Of a stretch of 64,000 nucleotides of DNA, positions 43,564 through 50,557 are shown in pieces. The DNA lies in NCBI RefSeq assembly GCF_035978755.1, contig NZ_CP108414.1, forward strand, positions 4,402,001 through 4,466,000. Direction: 5' to 3'. Origin of the DNA: Streptomyces sp. NBC_01298. Its GTDB lineage: Bacteria > Actinomycetota > Actinomycetes > Streptomycetales > Streptomycetaceae. A model generated the notes under the pieces. It was not told the DNA's origin. It ran no database searches and was given only the letters and a program-made list of their open reading frames with translations. Positions within the stretch are counted from its first letter, which is position 1; every line of letters begins with the position of its first letter. Made by a program: the position numbers and the translations under genes.

Positions 43564-44316
43564 TCAACTCGCAGGCTGTACAGCCTCCTTGGGAGTGAGG
43601 GCGGGGGCAAGGGCCCGTTCGGCAAGAAATCCGAAAGCCAGGCCGAAAGTGGTCCACATCGCGGCCTGAATGGCGAGCGAGGCGAGCCGGAACTGCCAGA
43701 CGAGCGCCGCCGGGAAGCCCTTCGGCACCTCGTTGATGCCCGGCAGCAGCGCGTAGGCGATGCCGACGGCCACCACGAAGGCGAGCGCGGCGACGACCGA
43801 GGCGTTCCAGTTGCCCAGGCGCGGCGCGAGGCGCCGCCCCAGGATCAGCGCGGCCGCCGCGAGCAGCAGGCCGAGTGCGAGCATCAGGACGTAGAGGGTG
43901 GTCCGCTGGACCGTGGTCTCGGGGTCTCCGACGGCCGGCGGGTTGGCCGGGTACTTGAAGAACGGCACCAGGGAGACGGTGACGAACAGACCGCCGGACA
44001 CCAGCAGCGCCGTGGCCCGGGGGCCGAAGCGGCCGATCCGGCCCAGGGCGTAGCAGTAGACGAGCGCGGCGATGCCGCCGAGCGCGATGCCGTAGAGCAG
44101 GGTTCCGGTGCCCAGACCGGCCGTGGCCTGCAGGGCCCGGCTGACCGGGGCCGCCTCGGCGTCGCCGTGATCGTGGGATCCGGCTTCCTCGATGGCGATC
44201 GCCGCGTCGACCTGGGACTCGCCCAGGAGGTACGCGACGAGGAACGCGGCTACGCCCGCCAGCACGCCGGCGAGCATGCCCCGGACGAGGAGCGCGCGGG
44301 GGGAAATGGTGTTCAT
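43564..44316 (-). CDS. cbtA: CbtA cobalt transporter subunit
   Basis: 250 aa with six hydrophobic segments. The N-terminus (ISPRALLVRGMLAGVLAGVAAFLVAYLLGES), the HDHGDAE metal-binding loop near residues 48-53 and FVTVSLVPFFKYPANPPAVGDPETT fit the CbtA family. CbtA and CbtB form a cobalt importer in organisms that make cobalamin. It is 30 bp behind cbtB and controlled by the cobalamin riboswitch upstream of that gene. Confidence 0.9.
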   Translation of the reverse strand: MNTISPRALLVRGMLAGVLAGVAAFLVAYLLGESQVDAAIAIEEAGSHDHGDAEAAPVSRALQATAGLGTGTLLYGIALGGIAALVYCYALGRIGRFGPRATALLVSGGLFVTVSLVPFFKYPANPPAVGDPETTVQRTTLYVLMLALGLLLAAAALILGRRLAPRLGNWNASVVAALAFVVAVGIAYALLPGINEVPKGFPAALVWQFRLASLAIQAAMWTTFGLAFGFLAERALAPALTPKEAVQPAS

Positions 44317-44346
44317 GGAGTTATCGGTCCCTTGCGGATCGGTGGA

Positions 44347-44565
44347 TCAGTGGCAGGGGAAGCCGAGGAGGTGGCGACCGTCGTGCATCCACTCGTGGAT
44401 GGTGTCGCCTTCGAAGATCGCGGTGGCGCCCTGCTCGGCGCCGACGAGGTAGAGCAGGACCAGCATCAGGACGCCGACGAACAGCGCCCAAGGGGCCAGG
44501 GCGGAAAGCGAGATGGGTGCGACAGCCAGCGGGGCGGCAGTCGTGGGCACGGCGGAGTCGGCCAT
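44347..44565 (-). CDS. cbtB: CbtB cobalt transporter subunit
   Basis: 72 aa: one membrane segment (LAPWALFVGVLMLVLLYLVGAE) and the diagnostic C-terminal metal-binding tail HEWMHDGRHLLGFPCH. It is preceded by a GGAGG ribosome-binding site 8-12 nt before the ATG and follows the riboswitch aptamer directly. Confidence 0.92.
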   Translation of the reverse strand: MADSAVPTTAAPLAVAPISLSALAPWALFVGVLMLVLLYLVGAEQGATAIFEGDTIHEWMHDGRHLLGFPCH

Positions 44566-44609
44566 GGCAGGAACCTCCAGAGGGAACACGCGTCCCGGTC
44601 AGTGGTGCT

Positions 44610-44712
44610 TGCGACGACGGTGGCGGGTCTGACTTTCCTCCCCCTCGGGGAGGATTCACAGTGGCGCGACCGTGCCGGATTTTCAACCGGACTTCCGTCA
44701 TACCGTCGTCTT
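44610..44712 (-). promoter_or_regulatory. Cobalamin riboswitch controlling cbtBA
   Basis: On the minus strand: the P1 arm GACGACGG (44710-44703), GTTGAAAATCCGGCACGG, GCGCCACTGTGA, the variable arm TCCTCCCC...GGGGAGGA, then the B12 box AGTCAGACCCGCCA, and the closing arm CCGTCGTC (about 44619-44612). All the conserved cobalamin-aptamer segments appear in order, and P1 pairs. Adenosylcobalamin binding would shut off cobalt import. Confidence 0.92.
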
Positions 44713-44775
44713 GTCGTCCGCTACCGTACCGCTCTTTATGGCGGCCTTACAGGGGCGTCTCAGGAGGGCTCCGCC

Positions 44776-46068
44776 TCAGCCGATGGCGTCGACCACGTCG
44801 CCGAGGTCGACGAACTTGAAGCCGGTCGCCTCGCGGTCGCCGTCGCCGGGGGTTTCCCGGCCGTCCTGGACGACGAGCAGGCCGCGGGGGTAGCGCCTGC
44901 CGAGGGGCGCGTTGAGGGCGGCGGCGCCGTCGCAGACCTCGGAGCCGTCGAGGGTGGCGGAGGCCGCCGTGATCCGGAAGGCACCCTCGAACTCGTTGCG
45001 GTCCTCGCGCTCGCGGTCGTAGGCGACGAAGGTGTCGTCGCCCTGGCTGGAGGCGAGCAGGTAGCCGTCACCGCCGGCTTCGGTGATCAGGGTCAGGCCC
45101 TCGACGTCGCCCTTCAGGCGCTTGCCGCCGTAGCCGGGATCGGCGCCGGGCGCGCACTCCTCGGTCTGCGCGTCGTAGGTGCCGGGGACTCCGTACTCAC
45201 GCACCTTGTCGATCAGCTTCGGCGTGCCGGTCAGGCCCGCGTCGATGCGCCAGATGCCGACGTCCTCCTGCCCCGCGTACAGGGTGCCGTCCGCGGGGTC
45301 GACGACCATGCCCTCGACCTGCGGCAGCTCGCCCGGCTCGGCGCAGGGCTTCCAGGCGGCGCCGTTCGGCAGGCGGAAGGAGGACGGCAGGTCGAGCGTG
45401 CGCACCTGCCGGTAGCCGACCGTGCCGGCGGGGGTGGCGACCAGCTCCAGCAGGGCGATCCGGGTGCGGTTGCGCTGACTGACCACCGCGTAGGACCGGC
45501 CGGTCTTCCGGTCCGTCCAGGTGGCCAGGCCGTAGGCGGTCTTCTGCTCGTTGATCTCGGCCTGGTCGGCGGAGAAGACCGGTCGCGCCGCCGGGTCGGT
45601 GACGTCGGTGAGCGGGCCGCCGGGCCGGTTCCGGTCGATCCGGTAGATCCGCAGGCGGTCGTTGCCCCGGTCGCTGACCACCGCGACATCGGCGCGCCCG
45701 CCGCCCAGCCGCAGGCCGTGGACCAGGTCTACGTTGTTGAAGCGGCCGGGAGCGTCGTCGGCGCCCGGTCCGGCCGGGGCGGGCAGCGACTGCACCTGCC
45801 GGGCCTCCAGGTCGTAGACCCGCAAGCCGCCCTGCTTGGCGGTCGCGATCACCAGGCTGCGGCCCGGATCGGCGGCGTTGCGCCAGATCGACGGGTCGTC
45901 CGCGTTGGCGTCGCCGCCGGCCTCGTCGTCGAACAGCGGCGCGGTCTCGGCCTGGGGCCGGACGCTGCTGATCGAGAGGGCTTGCGCCGGGAGCGCGACG
46001 GACGCGGCGAGTGCCGTGCAGAGCACGAGGACGGAGGCACGGGCGGAGGCGCGGACAGCCGAACGCAT
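44776..46068 (-). CDS. Secreted beta-propeller phytase
   Basis: 430 aa. A signal peptide covers about residues 1-29 (SVLVLCTALAASVALPAQA). NADDPSIWRNAADPGRSLVIATAKQGGLRVYDL begins the six-bladed propeller, with the D-D-P-S-I-W motif typical of 3-phytases, and FNNVDL, KGDVEGLTLI and DTFVAYDRE give further calcium/phosphate ligands. It releases phosphate from phytate outside the cell. The ATG at 46068 is used because the signal peptide begins there. It lies just beyond the riboswitch, but reads toward it, so its 3' end faces the aptamer's 5' side. Confidence 0.87.
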   Translation of the reverse strand: MRSAVRASARASVLVLCTALAASVALPAQALSISSVRPQAETAPLFDDEAGGDANADDPSIWRNAADPGRSLVIATAKQGGLRVYDLEARQVQSLPAPAGPGADDAPGRFNNVDLVHGLRLGGGRADVAVVSDRGNDRLRIYRIDRNRPGGPLTDVTDPAARPVFSADQAEINEQKTAYGLATWTDRKTGRSYAVVSQRNRTRIALLELVATPAGTVGYRQVRTLDLPSSFRLPNGAAWKPCAEPGELPQVEGMVVDPADGTLYAGQEDVGIWRIDAGLTGTPKLIDKVREYGVPGTYDAQTEECAPGADPGYGGKRLKGDVEGLTLITEAGGDGYLLASSQGDDTFVAYDREREDRNEFEGAFRITAASATLDGSEVCDGAAALNAPLGRRYPRGLLVVQDGRETPGDGDREATGFKFVDLGDVVDAIG

Positions 46069-46195
46069 GGTCAATGTTCTTCCTTTGCAAGGGTTTTGCC
46101 CTGAAGGAAAGACGCTCGCCGGGTTGATGGTCATGCGCACGCTCGGCAGATGGCCGGTGGTTGAACGCGGTGCGAACCCCCCGGACAATCGGACG

Positions 46196-46699
46196 GTGCA
46201 CCCCACCATCGTACGAGTCCGGCTCGTGAACCCCCCGCTGGACGAGGCGGGCCGCCGCCGCCGCTTCCCCTACGGGGACCCCTGCCCGGGGCACGAGGGG
46301 CTGAGCGGGCAGGATCACGGCGCCTGGGCCGGCCGGGCCATGGACGACGTGGCCGCGGAGGACCCCGAGGGGCTGCGGCGGTGGATGACCGACACCGCGT
46401 ACGCGCCTCCGGGCGGCGGGGAGTCGGTGGAGGCCCTGATCGCGCGGGTCGGCGCGCACCTGGGCGCCCTGGCGCCGGGGACGCACCGGGCGGTGGTCGG
46501 GCAGGGCGTCGTACGGGCGGCCGTGGTGTGGGCCCTGGAACTGCCCCCGGCGGCCTTCTGGCGGCTCGACGTACGGCCGGAGTCCGTGACGGCGCTCACG
46601 GGGCGCTCCGGACGCTGGAACCTGCTCGTGGGGCAGCTGGAGGAGGCCACGGAGGGCGAGTCCCCGGAGGGCGAGTCCCCGGAGGGCGCTTCCGCGTGA
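46196..46699 (+). CDS. Histidine-phosphatase-fold protein lacking the catalytic histidines
   Basis: 167 aa from a GTG at 46196. The pattern GESVEALIARVGAHLGALAPGTHRAVVGQGVVRAAVVWALELPPAAFWRLDVRPESVTALTG matches the second half of the histidine phosphatase superfamily. However, the N-terminal R-H-G is replaced by VRVRLVNPP and the second histidine (S/T-H-G) by GQG, so phosphoryl transfer by the normal mechanism is unlikely. Similar proteins lie beside cobalt/cobalamin genes in actinobacteria as far as I recall; a function there is not established. The last 15 residues repeat EGESPEG. Confidence 0.6.
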   Translation: MHPTIVRVRLVNPPLDEAGRRRRFPYGDPCPGHEGLSGQDHGAWAGRAMDDVAAEDPEGLRRWMTDTAYAPPGGGESVEALIARVGAHLGALAPGTHRAVVGQGVVRAAVVWALELPPAAFWRLDVRPESVTALTGRSGRWNLLVGQLEEATEGESPEGESPEGASA

Positions 46700-46709
46700 G
46701 GACGCGGAA

Positions 46710-46740
46710 CGGCCCGGACCCCGCGACGCGGTCCGGGCCG
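46710..46740. terminator. Bidirectional terminator between phosphatase-like gene and uricase
   Basis: CGGCCCGGACC and GGTCCGGGCCG form a perfect 11-bp stem with a 9-nt loop, exactly between the stop codons of two convergent genes. Confidence 0.8.
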
Positions 46741-46765
46741 AACCACCGTGGGTGCGGAGCGGCCG

Positions 46766-47683
46766 TCAGGCCACGATCCAGTCGCTCGTCGCGATCACCG
46801 GCTGCACGCCGTCGCGGTGCACGGTGCCCTCGATGAGGCCGTACGGACGGTCTGCCGCGAAGTAGACCTCGTTGTCGTTCTTGAGGCCGAAGGGCTCCAG
46901 GTCGACGAGGAAGTGGTGCTTGTTGGGGAGGTTGAGGCGCACCTCGTTGACCTTGGGGCAGTTGTCGAGCACGCGCTCGGCCATCTGGTTCAGGGTCTGC
47001 TGCAGGGAGTACGAGTAGGTCTCCGCGAAGGCTTCCAGCATGTTCTTGCGGACCTTCTTGTACGACTGGTCCCAGTCGTACTCGGCGTCGTCGGCGGCGA
47101 GCGCCGAGTGCGCCCAGCGCGCGGTGACCTTGGTCGCCAGGATGCGGTCGTACGCCTCCTGCAGCGTCGTGTACTTGTCCTTGATGAAGCCGTGGAACTC
47201 GGAGTTGGTCGAGTTCATCACGGTCAGGTCCTTCAGACCCGAGATCACCTGGAGACCGGTGGTCTCGCTGTACGTGATCTGCGCGGTGCGCACCTCGGTG
47301 CCCTTGAGGGCGAAGGAGTGCTGCTCCTTGCGCGTCGGGACCGGGATCCGCTCCCAGGCGTACTCCTCGACGCGGATCTGCGCCTCGCGGATCGGGGCCT
47401 GGGAGGAGACGAAGTGCTTGGCGAGCAGGATGCCGAAGGCCTCGGGGGAGGCGACGCCGTGCTCCTTGGAGAAGGCGTACACCGTGTTCTTGGTGGTGTC
47501 CGTGGGGAGGCAGTTGGCGTTGTCACCGGTGAGGTGGACGTCGCGGAACTCGCCGCGCAGCGCGACGGAGACGTTGAGGTCGCGGATCTCGTGCCAGGAA
47601 CCGTCGCTGCCCTTGCGGGTGACCTTGACGATGCGGTTCTCGGCCTTGCCGTACTGGTTCTGGGCGAGGATGTGCTTGCTCAT
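46766..47683 (-). CDS. Urate oxidase
   Basis: 305 aa, the usual length of the cofactor-free enzyme with two T-fold (tunnelling) domains. NQYGKAENRIVKV gives the catalytic Lys region, GDNANCLPTDTTKNTVYAFSKEHG the Thr/Asp region, GLKDLTVMNSTNSEFHGFIKDKYTTL the second domain and LPNKHHFLVDLEPFGLKNDNEVYFAADRPYG the His/Gln region. It converts urate to 5-hydroxyisourate in purine breakdown. The ATG at 47683 has a GGAAGA site. No allantoinase or hydrolase genes are in the window. Confidence 0.93.
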   Translation of the reverse strand: MSKHILAQNQYGKAENRIVKVTRKGSDGSWHEIRDLNVSVALRGEFRDVHLTGDNANCLPTDTTKNTVYAFSKEHGVASPEAFGILLAKHFVSSQAPIREAQIRVEEYAWERIPVPTRKEQHSFALKGTEVRTAQITYSETTGLQVISGLKDLTVMNSTNSEFHGFIKDKYTTLQEAYDRILATKVTARWAHSALAADDAEYDWDQSYKKVRKNMLEAFAETYSYSLQQTLNQMAERVLDNCPKVNEVRLNLPNKHHFLVDLEPFGLKNDNEVYFAADRPYGLIEGTVHRDGVQPVIATSDWIVA

Positions 47684-47856
47684 GCGCTGTCTTCCTTCGG
47701 GTACTCGGGAACACGGAGTCCGGTTGTCTGGATCCCGTACGCCCGGCGTCCGGCGGACGCGCAGCCCGCCCCCCGCCGTTCGGTCATGCGTCTCGGAAAT
47801 CACAGATCTCAGAAAGACGTGGACCGCCCCGGGACTGACGTGCATCCCGGTCCGTA

Positions 47857-47924
47857 GGTGCCTGTTGATTCCAGCACGTCTCCATGCCGTTCGTAAGGGA
47901 GCGGATCCTCCGAGAACAGGCACC
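47857..47924. promoter_or_regulatory. Long-loop inverted repeat between aminotransferase and uricase
   Basis: GGTGCCTGTT and AACAGGCACC, perfect 10-bp arms separated by 48 nt, lie in the 273-bp gap between the aminotransferase stop and the uricase start. The repeat could be a terminator of the upstream pair or a pair of operator half-sites. Confidence 0.45.
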
Positions 47925-47956
47925 CACAGCTTGGGCAACCGTACGATCTGCGCAGG

Positions 47957-49336
47957 TCAGACCGTGTGCGCGTCGGCCACCGTCAGGGCCTCGTCGATGA
48001 TCCGCAGGCCCTTCTCCACATCCTCGGCCGACACGTTGCAGGGCGGCGCGACGTGGATGCGGTTCCCGGCGAGCAGCGGCCACAGTCCGGCCTTCTTCAG
48101 GGCCGCACCGAACTCGGCCATCGGCGCGTTGTCCGCGCCGGCGGCGTTGTACGGGACCAGCGGCTCGCGCGTCTCCTCGTTCCGTACGAGCTCCAGGGCC
48201 CAGAACGTGCCCAGCCCGCGCACCTCCCCGACGGACGGGTGGCGCTCCGCGATGGCGGCGAGCCCCGGCCCGAGCAGCTCCGCGCCGGTGCGGGCGGACT
48301 GCTCCACGGTGCCCTCCTCCTCCATGACGTTGATCGTCGCGACGGCGGCGGCGCAGGCCAGCACGTGCCCGGAGTACGTCAGCCCGCCCGGGTAGGGCTG
48401 GCGGGCGAAGGTCTCGGCGATGGCGGCCGAGATGGCGACCCCGCCGAGGGGGACGTAGCCGCTGGTGACGCCCTTGGCGAAGCAGATGAGGTCGGGGGTG
48501 ACGTCCCAGTGCTCGGAGGCGAACCACTTACCGGTGCGGCCGAAGCCGACCATGATCTCGTCGAGGATGAAGACGATGCCGAAGCGGTCGCAGAGCGCGC
48601 GGACCCCGGCCAGGTAGCCGTCGGGGTGCACGAGCACGCCGGGAGCGCCGCCGACGGTCTCCAGGATGATCGCGGCGATGGACCGCGGGCCCTCGAACAC
48701 GATGGTGTCCTCGAGGTGGCGCAGCGCGCGCTCGCACTCCTCGGCGGGGGTGGCCGCGTAGAAGGGCGAGCGGTAGGCGAAGGGGCCCCAGAAGTGCACG
48801 ACGCCGGCGGTGGCGGTGTCGTTGCCGAAGCGGCGCCCGTCCCCGGTGAGGTTGATCGCGGTGGAGGTGGCGCCGTGGTACGAGCGGTAGGCGGAGAGCA
48901 CCTTGGCGCGGCCGGTGTGCACCCGGGCCATCCGGACCGCGTTCTCCACGGCCTCGGCACCCGCGTTGGTGAAGAAGATCTTGTCGAGGTCGCCCGGGGT
49001 GCGCTCGGCGATCAGCCGGGCGGCCTCGGAGCGCACGTCGACGGCGAAGCCGGGCGCGACGGTGCAGAGCTTGCCGGCCTGCTCCGCGATGGCCGCGGCC
49101 ACCTTCGGGTGCTGGTAGCCGATGTTCGTGTAGACGAGGGCGCTGGAGAAGTCGAGGAAGCGGTTGCCGTCGTAGTCCCAGAAGTAGGAACCCTCGGCAC
49201 CGGCCACGGCCAGCGGGTCGATGAGCTCTTGGGCCGACCAGGAGTGGAAGACGTGACTGCGGTCGTCGGCCTTCACCGTGGCCTTTGCGGAGAGGGCGAG
49301 TGCGGCGGCGTCGCGTGCGTCGGCTTCTGCGTTCAT
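47957..49336 (-). CDS. Class III PLP-dependent aminotransferase
   Basis: 459 aa. IFFTNAGAEAVENAVRMAR, SYHGATSTAINLTGD, FILDEIMVGFGRTGKWFASEHW and CFAKGVTSGYVPLGGVAIS (the PLP Lys) are the class III landmarks. GNRIHVAPPC and the VEKGLRIIDEAL tail fit the omega-amino-acid:pyruvate subgroup. It probably transfers an amino group from an omega- or beta-amino acid. It lies 69 bp behind an SDR gene on the same strand, suggesting an aminotransferase/dehydrogenase catabolic pair; uricase is the next gene. A palindrome (49350-49367) overlaps its upstream region. Confidence 0.87.
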   Translation of the reverse strand: MNAEADARDAAALALSAKATVKADDRSHVFHSWSAQELIDPLAVAGAEGSYFWDYDGNRFLDFSSALVYTNIGYQHPKVAAAIAEQAGKLCTVAPGFAVDVRSEAARLIAERTPGDLDKIFFTNAGAEAVENAVRMARVHTGRAKVLSAYRSYHGATSTAINLTGDGRRFGNDTATAGVVHFWGPFAYRSPFYAATPAEECERALRHLEDTIVFEGPRSIAAIILETVGGAPGVLVHPDGYLAGVRALCDRFGIVFILDEIMVGFGRTGKWFASEHWDVTPDLICFAKGVTSGYVPLGGVAISAAIAETFARQPYPGGLTYSGHVLACAAAVATINVMEEEGTVEQSARTGAELLGPGLAAIAERHPSVGEVRGLGTFWALELVRNEETREPLVPYNAAGADNAPMAEFGAALKKAGLWPLLAGNRIHVAPPCNVSAEDVEKGLRIIDEALTVADAHTV

Positions 49337-49349
49337 ATTCCGAGGGTAG

Positions 49350-49367
49350 TTGTCCACGATGTGGAAT
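49350..49367. promoter_or_regulatory. Operator-like dyad upstream of the aminotransferase
   Basis: On the minus strand ATTCCACA-TCG-TGGACAA, an imperfect dyad 14 bp before the start codon. It shares TTCCACA with the dyad at 50238-50252 upstream of the SDR, which suggests a common repressor, possibly of the IclR type. No such regulator is encoded nearby. Confidence 0.4.
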
Positions 49368-49404
49368 CCCGTGGGGATGGCGGGGGCGCCGGACCGGGGC
49401 GGCC

Positions 49405-50157
49405 TCACACGACGTGCCGGCCGCCGTCGACGGTGAGCACGTCGCCGGTCGTGTAGGCGGCGTCGACCAGGTAGAGCGCGGCCTCGGCCACGTCCTCGGG
49501 GGTGCCCACGCGGCGCAGCGGGGTGTTCTCGGTGATCCACTCCCGCGAGCTCTCCCAGACCTGGTCCTCGCCCTCGTACCAGGGGGTGTCGATCAGGCCG
49601 GGCGCGATCGCGTTCACCCGGACGGCCGGTCCGAGCTGGGAGGCCAGCAGCCGGGTCATGTGGTTCACCGCGGCCTTGCTGACGGCGTAGGGAATCGAGC
49701 TGCCCAGCGCGCGGGTCGCGGAGACCGAGGAGACGTTGATGATCGAGGCCGCGCCGGAGTCCCGGAGGTGGGGAGTGGCGGCGGTGATCATCTGCCAGGT
49801 GCCGATGACGTTGACCTCGAAGATCTCGCGCCAGGCGTCGGCGTCGGCCGCGTCCAGGTCGGCCAGGGGGATGAACCGGGTGACGCCCGCGTTGTTGACC
49901 AGGATGTCGAGGCGTCCGTAGGTGTCGATCGCCGTCCGGACGATCCGCCGCGCGTCGTCGGCGTCCGCGACGTCGCCCCGCACGTAGACCGCGTCGGGCA
50001 GTTCGGCGGCGAGCGCCTTGCCCGCGCTCTCGCTGCGCGCCGAGTTCAGGACCAGGCGGATGCCGGCCGCGGCCAGCCGGCGGGCGATGCCGGCGCCGAT
50101 GCCGGAGGAGGAGCCGGTGATCAGGGCGACACGGGTCTCGGTACGGGCCTCGGACAT
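49405..50157 (-). CDS. Short-chain dehydrogenase/reductase
   Basis: 250 aa, a classical SDR. GSSSGIGAGIARRL is the TGxxxGIG NAD(P) site (about 14-27), NNAG follows near 87-90, then the catalytic Ser in VSSVSA and YAVSK as the Y-x-x-x-K pair. GDVLTVDGGRHVV is the usual C-terminal end. The aspartate/arginine pattern after the first strand (NSARSES) favours NADP. It is first in the transcript SDR-aminotransferase. Confidence 0.87.
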   Translation of the reverse strand: MSEARTETRVALITGSSSGIGAGIARRLAAAGIRLVLNSARSESAGKALAAELPDAVYVRGDVADADDARRIVRTAIDTYGRLDILVNNAGVTRFIPLADLDAADADAWREIFEVNVIGTWQMITAATPHLRDSGAASIINVSSVSATRALGSSIPYAVSKAAVNHMTRLLASQLGPAVRVNAIAPGLIDTPWYEGEDQVWESSREWITENTPLRRVGTPEDVAEAALYLVDAAYTTGDVLTVDGGRHVV

Positions 50158-50237
50158 GGCATTCCTCCTGGCAGGGGTGCGCTGTGCGCGTGCGGACGCC
50201 CGGAGCATAACGCGGATACCGCATACCGGAACTACAT

Positions 50238-50252
50238 TTCCACAATTCGGAA
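50238..50252. promoter_or_regulatory. Operator-like dyad upstream of the SDR
   Basis: TTCCACAATTCGGAA, a TTCC-N7-GGAA palindrome about 80 bp before the SDR start and sharing TTCCACA with the site at 49350-49367. The surrounding AT-richer stretch (about 50210-50290) probably contains the SDR promoter. Confidence 0.45.
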
Positions 50253-50351
50253 TTCGATCGTCCACCCATGGTGCACGAATAGCCGGATACCAGGCATATC
50301 GGCGCACACCGGCTTAGCCTGAGCGCACGCCGTGCCCACCCGCGTTAGGGA

Positions 50352-50393
50352 CCCGTCAAGGCCGCGCCACCGGGCGTATGGGCCCCGTCAAGG
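50352..50393 (+). promoter_or_regulatory. Directly repeated CCCGTCAAGG boxes before the kdp region
   Basis: CCCGTCAAGG occurs at 50352-50361 and 50384-50393, 32 bp apart (about three helical turns), some 80-120 bp upstream of the 27-codon ORF that precedes kdpF. They may be response-regulator (KdpE-like) boxes or part of a structured leader. Confidence 0.4.
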
Positions 50394-50473
50394 AAGCCTG
50401 TGAGGAGCCGAAAAGGCGTTCCACTCAGAGGTGTCCGAAAAACGCCCGCCCTCGAACCCTCCGGGAGCTCACG

Positions 50474-50557
50474 ATGGCCGATCTGGCCTTCGTCGTCATC
50501 ACGATCGCGGTCTTCGCGCTGGTGGTACTCGTCGCCAAGGGAGTGGCCAAGCTTTGA
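50474..50557 (+). CDS. 27-aa single-helix membrane peptide preceding kdpF
   Basis: Encodes MADLAFVVITIAVFALVVLVAKGVAKL written here in two parts: MADLAFVVITIAVFAL and VVLVAKGVAKL. It is one hydrophobic helix with a short basic end, and GGGAGCTCACG precedes the ATG as a ribosome-binding site. KdpF is similarly tiny, so a second small subunit or regulator of the Kdp pump is plausible. The stop codon lies at the very edge of the inserted IS element. It is too short for routine gene callers; the support is position, membrane character and a good ribosome-binding site. Confidence 0.6.
   Translation: MADLAFVVITIAVFALVVLVAKGVAKL

Noticed and set aside
46710..46740. Transposon inverted repeat
   Set aside because: The perfect stem sits between convergent stop codons and is better explained as a terminator; no transposase is nearby.
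48528..48737. Short frames within the aminotransferase on other strands or frames
   Set aside because: They are shadows of a well-conserved gene with the complete PLP enzyme pattern.
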